9,696 nt of DNA from an uncultured Porphyromonadaceae bacterium (lineage in GTDB: Bacteria > Bacteroidota > Bacteroidia > Bacteroidales > Muribaculaceae): positions 1-9,696 of the forward strand of contig CAMVDK010000113.1 in the NCBI GenBank assembly GCA_947166165.1. The letters run 5' to 3'. The number at the start of each line of letters is the position of its first letter. The stretch's first letter is position 1. Under the pieces are notes generated by a model. It was not told where the DNA came from and did not search any database. It saw nothing but the letters and a program-made list of their open reading frames with translations. Below, piece after piece: positions 1 through 6,410 of this stretch. The position numbers and the translations under genes are program-made.

Positions 1-34
1 ACAAGGATGTTGAACCCACCAAACAAAACACAAA

Positions 35-577
35 ATGAAAAAGTTTTATTATTTCAGCCTCTTGTTAGGCCTGATGCTGGGGACGCTGGTGTTCACGGCA
101 TGCGGCAGCGATGACGACGAACCTTCGAAGGGTGGCGACATCGTCGGCACCTGGACAGCGTCTTTCGCCCTTGATGAGATTGACGAGTACGAACACGAAC
201 TGACCTATGTGTTCAAAAACGATGGCACGTTCGACATGACCACATTCAGCATCATGGAAGAAGGTTTCAAGGATTGGGGACTGCGCCTTGTGGGCACCTA
301 TACGGCCAACAACGGCAAGCTGACTTTGAACCTCAAGAAGTACTGGATTTATGACGGCGGCCGCAACGGCACCGATGCCGAGCGTTGGCAAACCGGCGAT
401 AATGCCGACGGCAGCGCCGATATCGACGAGTGGGATGATTTCGGATTTGATCCCATCAGCAATCCGCTGGTTCTCGACTACTCCATCGAAGGCAACAAAC
501 TCAAACTGAACAACGGTCAATATTTGATCCTTGAGGTGGGCAACAGCGTGGTCTCAGGCACCCTGACCAAGAAGTGA
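35..577 (+). CDS. Small lipoprotein, lipocalin-like
   Basis: This encodes a 180-residue predicted lipoprotein. The first 22 residues are a typical lipoprotein signal (MKK, then a hydrophobic stretch) ending in the lipobox FTAC, with Cys23 as the lipidated residue. The following GSDDDE resembles the acidic surface-export signal described for Bacteroidota lipoproteins, so it is probably anchored in the outer membrane facing outward. The mature part starts with a DIVGTW motif and continues as short beta-strand-like segments (YVFKNDGTF, GTYTANNGKLTL, YSIEGNKLKL, SGTLTKK). This is the pattern of the lipocalin-like beta-barrel domains common in small Bacteroidales lipoproteins, where ligands are mostly unknown. 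It ends with two stops in a row (TGA TAA). Only 34 bases lie upstream in the window, so its promoter is not visible. A hairpin terminator follows, suggesting it ends its own transcript. The family call is from the strand pattern and GTW motif only. Confidence 0.8.
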   Translation: MKKFYYFSLLLGLMLGTLVFTACGSDDDEPSKGGDIVGTWTASFALDEIDEYEHELTYVFKNDGTFDMTTFSIMEEGFKDWGLRLVGTYTANNGKLTLNLKKYWIYDGGRNGTDAERWQTGDNADGSADIDEWDDFGFDPISNPLVLDYSIEGNKLKLNNGQYLILEVGNSVVSGTLTKK

Positions 578-617
578 TAAAAGCGGCACTAATACAATCA
601 AAACAACTATTTCAAAT

Positions 618-660
618 GACGCCTCTCGGATCCGGTATCGGGTTGAGAGGCGTCGTTTTG
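618..660 (+). terminator. Hairpin terminator after the lipoprotein gene
   Basis: A perfect 10-base stem (GACGCCTCTC at 618-627 pairing with GAGAGGCGTC at 645-654) closes a 17-base loop and is followed by GTTTTG. The T run is short, as is common in this phylum. It lies 41 bases after the lipoprotein stop and upstream of the mnmE promoter, so it separates the two transcription units. Confidence 0.7.
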
Positions 661-703
661 CGCCCGTCGGCGTGGCATTCCGGCCCGAAAAGTCATATGG
701 GAT

Positions 704-734
704 TTTGCCGATTCACAAAATAACTATAATTTTG
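704..734 (+). promoter_or_regulatory. Bacteroidota-type promoter of mnmE
   Basis: TTTG at 704-707 and TAATTTTG at 727-734 are separated by 19 bases. This matches the known primary sigma-factor consensus of Bacteroidota (TTTG at -33, TAnnTTTG at -7). Transcription would start near 741, leaving a leader of about 40 bases before the mnmE ATG at 782. Confidence 0.8.
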
Positions 735-781
735 CATTGAAAACGAATTGGCCGTAGCACCGATTCCCTTTACCGTCTGTT

Positions 782-2165
782 ATGTCTGGCATCATCAACC
801 ATCCCCACACCGACACCATCTGCGCCATCGCCACACCGGCGGGCATGGGTGGCATTGCCGTGGTGCGCGTGAGCGGCCCGGCTGCCATCGACGTTGTGAG
901 CCATCGCTGGCAAGGCAAACCCTTGCGCCACATGGCCTCGCACACCGCCCATCTGGGCCGCATCACCGACAGCCACGGCGAGCTGCTCGACGAGGTAGTG
1001 CTCACCCTCTACCGTGGCCCGCGCTCGTTCACCGGCGAGGACGTGGTCGAACTCTCGTGCCACGGCTCGCGGTGGATTCAGCAGCAGCTCCTCGCCACCC
1101 TCATCGAGGCCGGCTGCCGCATGGCCGAGCCGGGCGAATTCACCCGCCGTGCCTTCGCCTCGGGCCGTATCGACCTCGCCCAGGCCGAGGCGGTGGCCGA
1201 TGTCATCGCCGCGCAGTCGGCCGCCGCCCACCGCGTGGCCATGAACCAGATGCGCGGTGCCTACAGCAGCGAGTTGCGCAGCCTGCGCGAGCAGTTGCTC
1301 CACTTTGTGGCACTCATCGAGCTGGAGCTCGACTTCAGCGAGGAGGATGTCACCTTCGCCGAGCGCAGCGAGGTCATCGCGCTGGCCGAGCGGCTGCGGG
1401 CGGTGATAGCCCGCCTCGCGGCATCGTTCCGGGCGGGCAACCGTGGCCATCGTGGGGCAGACCAACGCCGGCAAGTCGACCCTGCTCAACGCCCTGGTGC
1501 ACGACGAGCGCGCCCTGGTGAGCGACGTGCACGGCACCACACGCGACGTGATCGAGGACGTGGTGGCCCTGGGCGGCACGCTGCTGCGCTTCATCGACAC
1601 CGCCGGCATCCGCCAGAGCAGTGATGTGGTGGAGGCCATGGGCATCGAACGCTCGTTCCAGAAGCTCGACCAGGCACAGCTGGTGCTGTGGGTCATCGAT
1701 GCCGCCACACCCGCCGACGAAGTGGTCCGCTTCAGCCGGCAGATACTGCCGCATTGCGAAGGCAAATCGCTGCTTGCCGTGGTCAACAAGACCGACCTGG
1801 CCTCGCCCGAGCCAGTCACGTCTGCCCTTCAGCCATTGATGCCAGCCGACGCATCAATCATCGCCATCACCGCCAAAGACGCTTCCGATGTCGAGCGCCT
1901 GCAGCATTGCATCGTTGAGCGCGCCGCCCTCCCTGCCGTGGACGGCGACACCGTCATCGTCACCAACGCCCGCCACCACCAGGCACTGTGCCGCGCCGCC
2001 GAAGCCCTCGACCGCGCCCTCGCAGGCCTGCGCGACGGCCTGAGTGGCGACCTCGTGAGCCAGGACATCCGCGAAGTGGTCCACCACCTCGGCACCATCA
2101 CCGGCCAAGTCACCACCCACGACCTGCTCGGCGAGATTTTTGCCAACTTCTGCATCGGCAAATGA
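782..2165 (+). pseudogene. mnmE: mnmE, tRNA U34 modification GTPase, frameshifted
   Basis: MnmE (TrmE) works with MnmG to install the carboxymethylaminomethyl group on wobble U34 of certain tRNAs. The first part (from ATG 782, residues 1-220) is the N-terminal tetrahydrofolate-binding domain plus the start of the helical domain. It shows the family motifs ATPAGMGGIAVVRVSG, PGEFTRRAF and LDFSEEDV, and breaks at AGN (codon 1439-1441). The second part (from codon 1443 to the TGA at 2163) is in another frame and holds the whole G domain: P-loop GQTNAGKST, G2 GTTRD, G3 DTAG, G4 NKTD and TAK. It ends with the hallmark C-terminal motif CIGK. Only one base lies between the two homologous parts, where relatives have about seven codons (roughly A-V-K-N-G-V-P), so about 20 bases seem lost. 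Read in its own frame, the upstream part runs on out of register to a stop at 1622-1624. With the gap restored the protein would be about 467 residues, the normal family length. It is either a true pseudogene or a sequence/assembly error. Confidence 0.88.
1439..1445 (+). other. Frameshift point in mnmE (apparent 20-base deletion)
   Basis: The codon for the last homologous residue of the N-terminal part (AAC, 1439-1441) is followed by a single C (1442). Then comes GTG (1443-1445), the Val that begins the VAIVG strand of the G domain. In MnmE proteins a short linker ending in Pro lies here (about 21 bases), and the single C fits as the last base of that Pro codon. A loss of 20 bases explains the change of frame. 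There is no homopolymer at the site, so a simple base-calling slip is unlikely. Confidence 0.75.
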
Positions 2166-2252
2166 ACCCGCTGCCAAAACATTTTGGTAAGGCAGATAAA
2201 TAATATCAGGAGAGAAGTCCACTCATTAAGCCTGGTACACCGAAACTGCAAC

Positions 2253-2463
2253 TTCGCTGGAAAAATAGCAGTAAAAAGACTCAGTTTCGTTGGAAAAACA
2301 GCATCGGATGTTGAGGAATTCGTTGGAAAAACAGCATCGGATGTTGCAGGATTCGTTGGAAAAATAGCATCAGAGGTTGCAGGATTCGTTGGAAAAACAG
2401 CATCGGATGTTGCAGAATTCGTTGGAAAAACAGCATCGGATGTTGCGGAATTCGTTGGAAAAA
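2253..2463 (+). repeat. Tandem array of 33-bp units ahead of the ATPase gene
   Basis: The octamer TTCGTTGG recurs exactly every 33 bases at 2286, 2319, 2352, 2385, 2418 and 2451. A decayed version (TTCGCTGG) lies one period earlier at 2253. Five full units (2286-2450) differ from one another by only one to a few bases. The unit reads TTCGTTGGAAAAACAGC, then ATCGGATGTTGCAGGA, and contains the small dyad CATC-G-GATG. The sixth copy keeps only its first 13 bases (2451-2463) before turning into the -7 region of the ATPase promoter. The array fills almost the whole gap between the mnmE stop and the ATPase start. Because 33 is a multiple of three and the unit lacks stops, it could be read as an 11-residue peptide repeat (FVGKTASDVAE), but I take it as non-coding regulatory or repeat DNA. 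Confidence 0.9.
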
Positions 2464-2473
2464 TGTATCTTTG
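2441..2473 (+). promoter_or_regulatory. Promoter of the first ATPase, formed by the last repeat unit
   Basis: TGTTG at 2441-2445, which belongs to the fifth full repeat unit, lies 20 bases before TATCTTTG at 2466-2473. This matches the Bacteroidota -33/-7 arrangement. Transcription would begin near 2480, just ahead of the ATGs at 2496 and 2499. This is a main reason for rejecting the long upstream extension of the reading frame. Confidence 0.68.
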
Positions 2474-2495
2474 CGGTCGAAAAAGATACTATGGT

Positions 2496-3935
2496 ATGAT
2501 GTTAAAAAGAAAATTATCAGATACTTTAGGAAAATGGAAGGACAATCCAGACCATTTGCCACTCGTAATTATAGGTATACGCCAATGTGGGAAAACATTT
2601 ATCTCTCAACAATTTGCTGGGGATAACTATAAGCATGTGGCCTATATCAACTTCATCAAGCAAGAGGAAATAAAAACAGCCTTTTACGGTTCAAAGGATG
2701 TGGATAGCATCATTCTCAACCTGTCTGCTCAGATGAGAAGCACTAAATTCGTCCCGGGAGAGACCTGCATCATCTTAGATGAAATACAGGATTGTCCAGA
2801 AGCTCGCACCAGTCTGAAATTCTTTAAGGAAGACGGCCGATACGACGTTATCGCTACCGGATCTTTACTTGGTGTGCAAGGCTATGGGCAGAGCAAAAAG
2901 AAGAGTCGCACAAGAAAGGCCGCCGAGGAGGAAAGAGGAAGTAATTCCGTACCTGTTGGATATGAACAAATCGTAGAGATGTACCCCCTTGACTTTGAGG
3001 AATTCCTGTGGGCAAACGACATCAGCGATGAAGTTATTGATGTGCTGAAACGCTGCTTAGCTGAAGAAATCCCCGTTCCAGAGGGTATCCACGTAGCGAT
3101 GAAACAGTTGTTGAACCGCTATGTTGCTGTTGGTGGACTTCCCGCAGCCGTTAACGCTTTGATTGAGACTGGCAACATGAACACGGTGGACACCATTTGG
3201 CAATCCATTCTTCGGGAGTATCGTTCAGACATGGTAAAGTATGCCGACGATAAAGACAAACCTCACATTAGGGCGTGCTTTAATGCAATACCTAAACAAT
3301 TGGCCAAAGAGAATAAAAAATACCAGTATTCTAAGGTGAAGGATGGAGGCCGCGGAGCGTTTTACAAAGACTCACTGCAATGGTTAGAAGACGCAGACAT
3401 CATACGACGGTGCTACAACACCCACATTACCGGGCTCCCATTGGAAGGCAACGCAATAGACAATGTGTTTAAAGTCTATACTGCTGATATCGGAATTCTC
3501 GTTGCAATGTTAGGCTCTGCGGCTAGAGTTGACATCCTTCAAGGCAAACTGGGCGGTTATAAAGGTGCAATATTTGAGAACTTGATGGCCGACACTCTTA
3601 TTAAGAAAGGGCAGAGCCTTTACTATTTCCAAAAGGACTCCGGCCTGGAACTTGATTTCCTCATCAGATACAAGGGCGAGTGTGTCCCAGTGGAGGTAAA
3701 GGCCCAAAGCGCCAAAGCCAAAAGTCTTGCCACCGTAAGAAAACACCCAGATAAATACGGCGTGAAGCATTTCATCAAGTTCGGCGAATACAATATCGGT
3801 CGCGATGGAGACTTGCTCACTCTGCCAAGCTATATGCAATTTCTTCTTGACCTTGAGCCAGAAGAAGTTACACTTGAGTCAATAGACACTGACGAACTCA
3901 CGAGATTAGCAAAAGATGTACTCGAAGGCATCTGA
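2496..3935 (+). CDS. AAA ATPase with DUF4143-type C-terminal domain
   Basis: This encodes 479 residues from the first of two adjacent ATGs (2496 or 2499), chosen because a promoter and a repeat array occupy the sequence just upstream. An in-frame TTG at 2184 would give 583 residues but would translate the repeats. The N-terminal AAA domain has Walker A GIRQCGKT (27-34), Walker B CIILDEIQ (91-98) and a sensor-like VIATGSLLGV (118-127). A charged insert (residues 131-150) follows the sensor. The C-terminal region includes RYVAVGGLPAAV (209-219) and ends in GLELDFLI (383-390) followed by PVEVKA (398-403). That Asp...Glu-x-Lys spacing resembles a PD-(D/E)XK nuclease core, as is usual for DUF4143 proteins. 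The cellular role of this family is poorly known. Composition is more AT-rich than mnmE. The stop overlaps the start of the next gene, so the two are probably co-translated. Confidence 0.85.
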   Translation: MMLKRKLSDTLGKWKDNPDHLPLVIIGIRQCGKTFISQQFAGDNYKHVAYINFIKQEEIKTAFYGSKDVDSIILNLSAQMRSTKFVPGETCIILDEIQDCPEARTSLKFFKEDGRYDVIATGSLLGVQGYGQSKKKSRTRKAAEEERGSNSVPVGYEQIVEMYPLDFEEFLWANDISDEVIDVLKRCLAEEIPVPEGIHVAMKQLLNRYVAVGGLPAAVNALIETGNMNTVDTIWQSILREYRSDMVKYADDKDKPHIRACFNAIPKQLAKENKKYQYSKVKDGGRGAFYKDSLQWLEDADIIRRCYNTHITGLPLEGNAIDNVFKVYTADIGILVAMLGSAARVDILQGKLGGYKGAIFENLMADTLIKKGQSLYYFQKDSGLELDFLIRYKGECVPVEVKAQSAKAKSLATVRKHPDKYGVKHFIKFGEYNIGRDGDLLTLPSYMQFLLDLEPEEVTLESIDTDELTRLAKDVLEGI

Positions 3936-4588
3936 TGGAAATAGGTTCAAATCCCAAAGTGATGAGGCAAGAAATCAATCCTAACGACACAAATCGCGCA
4001 CAGGCGTTCGAACTGTGGATGAAGTCACCCATGCCGATGGTAACGCTCACGAAGACGTTCGATGTGACGCGGCTGTGCAAGGTGAGCCGGAAGAAAGAAC
4101 TGCCATTCAACATGCTGCTTTGCTGGTGCATAGGCAAGGCCGCATCCACAATCGAAGAGTTCTTCATGGTTCCTGCCGACGACAAAATGTACAAGTTCGA
4201 CCAACTGGCAATAGGCCCAGTCGTGGCTAACTGCAAAGGCGGCATCAACTATTGCGACATCCCATTCAACGAGAGTCTCCGGCAGTTCAGTGTCGACTAT
4301 AAGGAAATATCAGCCAAAGCGGCGTCGCTATGCGAGAACCTTTGCTTGGATGACAAAATGATGGTGATCGGAACATCGGCCATGATACAGACAGAACTTG
4401 ACAGCGTGGTCAATCAATATGCCAAAGGATTCAACAACCCGATGGTGATGTGGGGGCGTTATCACAAGGGTTGGCTGAAGACGACTTTGCCCATCTCCTT
4501 CCAGTTCCATCATGTTCAGATGGACGGCGGCCAAGCGGCACGTTTCCTGAAAGAACTGCAAAAGACGATTAACACCTATTCATTTTAA
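3935..4588 (+). CDS. Chloramphenicol acetyltransferase-like protein
   Basis: This 217-residue protein has the fold signature of the CAT family, trimeric enzymes that move acetyl groups from acetyl-CoA. The key motif HHVQMDGGQAARFLKELQ lies at 192-209. In the family HHxxxDG holds the catalytic His (the second, H193) and the structural Asp (D197). The N-terminal stretch NRAQAFELWMKSPMPMVTLTKTFDVT (20-45) and the length also fit. Family relatives near 215 residues include true chloramphenicol-resistance enzymes and divergent members of unknown substrate. This looks like a divergent member, so I do not claim drug resistance. The ATG at 3935 overlaps the ATPase stop by one base (TGATG), a sign of translational coupling. 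A second ATG at 3962 (MRQEINPND) fits the usual family N-terminus about as well and is an alternative start. Confidence 0.82.
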   Translation: MEIGSNPKVMRQEINPNDTNRAQAFELWMKSPMPMVTLTKTFDVTRLCKVSRKKELPFNMLLCWCIGKAASTIEEFFMVPADDKMYKFDQLAIGPVVANCKGGINYCDIPFNESLRQFSVDYKEISAKAASLCENLCLDDKMMVIGTSAMIQTELDSVVNQYAKGFNNPMVMWGRYHKGWLKTTLPISFQFHHVQMDGGQAARFLKELQKTINTYSF

Positions 4589-4700
4589 GCAGGGCGCATC
4601 TCATTCCAGTGAGCGTTGGAGCTCCTGTCCAAACACATCCATTTCTCGCGCGGGAATCAATCCGTCTTCATTGGGCAAACACGAAAACATAGGCTATTTT

Positions 4701-4770
4701 CAGCGGAAACGGTCGAAATTTCCCTAATTTCCGCTGGTTATAGCAATATTTTTACTATATTTGCAGCGGA
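4701..4770 (+). promoter_or_regulatory. Inverted repeats and -7 element before the second ATPase
   Basis: CAGCGGAAA (4701-4709) and its exact reverse complement TTTCCGCTG (4728-4736) form a 9-base dyad with an 18-base spacer. A third copy of the core, CAGCGGA, lies at 4764-4770, and could pair instead with TCCGCTG at 4730-4736. Between the second and third copies sits TATATTTG (4756-4763), a good Bacteroidota -7 box, and the third copy covers the expected transcription start. A clear -33 TTTG is lacking. The layout is what one expects of a repressor or activator site on the promoter of the gene starting at 4793. The protein that would bind is unknown. The rest of the 4589-4792 gap shows no gene and no clear terminator. 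Confidence 0.6.
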
Positions 4771-4792
4771 TTTCATAAATAGCGATTAGTTT

Positions 4793-6217
4793 ATGATCAT
4801 TGGGCGAGAAAAAGAAAAACGTGAGTTGCTGGGCCTTCTCGAAAGAGAGGAGTCGCAGTTTTGTGCCGTCTACGGCCGGCGGCGCGTGGGGAAGACCTAT
4901 CTTATCCGTGAGACATTCAACTACCAGTTTTGCTTTCAGCATACGGGAGTGGCAAAAGGAACACTGCGCCAACAGTTGACCGCATTCCGCAACTCTCTGG
5001 TGGCTGCGGGCATGAAGTGTGCCATACCGAAAACTTGGATGGATGCCTTCGAGTTGCTGAAGCAACTCATCAACCAATCGCCGGCTGGCAAGAAAGTGCT
5101 GTTTATCGACGAGCTTCCATGGATGGACACGCCCAAGGGGAACCTGATTGGCGCGCTGGAAAACTTCTGGAACGGGTGGGCCACAGCACGCCGTGAAAAG
5201 GACATCGTGCTGATAGTATGTGGCAGCGCCACATCCTGGATCAGCAAAAAACTGATGAAAGACAAGGGCGGTCTTCGGGGAAGGTTGACCAACCGGATAA
5301 AACTCGTTCCCTTCACGCTCCGCGAGTGCGAACTATTTGCCAAAGGCGCAAATCTTGCCCTTGGCCGAAACGATGTGCTGGAGCTCTACATGATCATGGG
5401 CGGCATTCCTTACTACTGGAGTTTCCTGAAGAAAGGTTTGAGTGTGGCGCAGAATGTCGATCAACTGTTTTTTGCTGAAACGGCTCAACTTCATGATGAA
5501 TTTGAAGCGCTTTACGCCACACTTTTCAAACGTCCGGAGAACTACCTTAAAGTGATCGGTTGCCTGAGTGATGGCCGACAATCGGGGATGACCAGGGACG
5601 AAATCCTGGCGAAAAGCAAGCTCACCGACGGAGGCTCATTCTCCAACATTCTCGAAAAGTTGGAAGAATGTGGGTTCATCCGTCGCTTTGCTTCGGCCGA
5701 CACAAAGGAAAAGAACGCAATGTATCAGTTGATTGACAATTACACGCTCTTCTATTTCCTATGCATCAAGAAAAACGCTTTCCGCGATGAGCATTATTGG
5801 TCGAACACCTTCACATCGGCATCGCATAGCACATGGAAAGGACATGCTTTTGAACGCGTATGCCTCCAGCACATCCCGCAGATGAAAGCCGCCCTCGGCA
5901 TAGCTGGTGTGCAGACAAACGTGTGCTCGTGGTTTGCACGAAGAAGCGGAAAACAGCGTGGGGCGCAGATTGACCTAGTTGTGCAGCGTGCCGATGGTTT
6001 TACCGACCTCTGCGAGATGAAGCATTCGTCCGGCATCTTCACGATAGAGCAGGACTATGCAAAGGTGCTGCAGAGCAAGATGGACGCTTACCGAGAGTTG
6101 TCGAACGACAAACGCACTCCTCACCTCGTCATGGTCACGACAAATGGCATTGCCCGCAACAGTTATTACAATATGGTTCAGTACGAGATCACTCTCGACC
6201 ACCTATTTGCCACATGA
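4793..6217 (+). CDS. AAA ATPase, ATPase_2/DUF234 type
   Basis: This 474-residue protein starts MIIGREKEKREL, the usual opening of the archaeal-type ATPase family that is also widespread in Bacteroidales. Visible motifs are Walker A GRRRVGKT (28-35), Walker B VLFIDELPWMD (102-112) and a sensor-like VCGSATSWI (142-150). These are followed by the family's RLTNRIKLVPFTLRE and MGGIPYYW segments. A winged-helix-like region comes next (MTRDEILAKS...NILEKLEECGFIRR). The C-terminal part carries a GxxFE-type motif (GHAFERV), then GAQIDLVV and LCEMKHS. This Asp...Glu-x-Lys arrangement resembles a PD-(D/E)XK nuclease core, as in DUF234 proteins. Function in the cell is not established for this family. 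It differs from the ATPase at 2496 in both domains, so the two are not recent duplicates. It has its own promoter region and no clear terminator after it. Confidence 0.85.
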   Translation: MIIGREKEKRELLGLLEREESQFCAVYGRRRVGKTYLIRETFNYQFCFQHTGVAKGTLRQQLTAFRNSLVAAGMKCAIPKTWMDAFELLKQLINQSPAGKKVLFIDELPWMDTPKGNLIGALENFWNGWATARREKDIVLIVCGSATSWISKKLMKDKGGLRGRLTNRIKLVPFTLRECELFAKGANLALGRNDVLELYMIMGGIPYYWSFLKKGLSVAQNVDQLFFAETAQLHDEFEALYATLFKRPENYLKVIGCLSDGRQSGMTRDEILAKSKLTDGGSFSNILEKLEECGFIRRFASADTKEKNAMYQLIDNYTLFYFLCIKKNAFRDEHYWSNTFTSASHSTWKGHAFERVCLQHIPQMKAALGIAGVQTNVCSWFARRSGKQRGAQIDLVVQRADGFTDLCEMKHSSGIFTIEQDYAKVLQSKMDAYRELSNDKRTPHLVMVTTNGIARNSYYNMVQYEITLDHLFAT

Positions 6218-6279
6218 AGGGCGGGGGGCATCCGAGAGTAAACTTTTTTAGTGTCTGCAGTTGGTTTTTTAATTAAAAA

Positions 6280-6311
6280 TTTGCTCAATCCTTATGGAAG
6301 CAGTAAATTTG
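6280..6311 (+). promoter_or_regulatory. Promoter of the BspA-like gene
   Basis: TTTG at 6280-6283 and TAAATTTG at 6304-6311 are separated by 20 bases, matching the Bacteroidota consensus. Transcription would start near 6318. With translation from the ATG at 6411 this leaves a leader of roughly 90 bases. No riboswitch or strong hairpin was recognised in it. Confidence 0.75.
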
Positions 6312-6410
6312 CTTTTTTAAACGCCGACGGTGACAACAATGTGTGGGATTGATTTATCATCGAGGTGGAATAGACAGTTAAGAACCTGCAAACATTTTTT
6401 ATTATCCGAT

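Noticed and set aside
748..1819. Long open frames in other phases and on the minus strand over mnmE
   Set aside because: They are side effects of high GC. Their composition is Arg/Pro/His- or Ala/Gly-rich without motifs, while the mnmE frames carry all family motifs.
1443..2165. The second mnmE part as a separate small GTPase gene
   Set aside because: Its GTG start lies inside the first strand of the G domain, has no start signals, and follows the N-terminal part in exact family order. It is the remainder of mnmE.
2253..2463. CRISPR array
   Set aside because: The units are contiguous tandem repeats with no variable spacers, and there are no cas genes nearby.
2281..2562. Minus-strand open frame across the 33-bp array with repeated QRILQHPMLFF units
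   Set aside because: It exists only because the repeat unit is a multiple of three without stops. It has no start context or recognisable domain, and it overlaps the ATPase promoter and start.
4600..4640. Possible terminator after the acetyltransferase-like gene (CTCA/TGAG and GGAGCTCC palindromes)
   Set aside because: The stems are only four bases and no T run follows, so they are not better than chance.
6330..6410. Longer start of the BspA-like protein at GTG 6330 or ATG 6339
   Set aside because: This would place about 27 polar residues before the signal peptide, which an exported protein does not have. The start at 6411 gives a proper signal.
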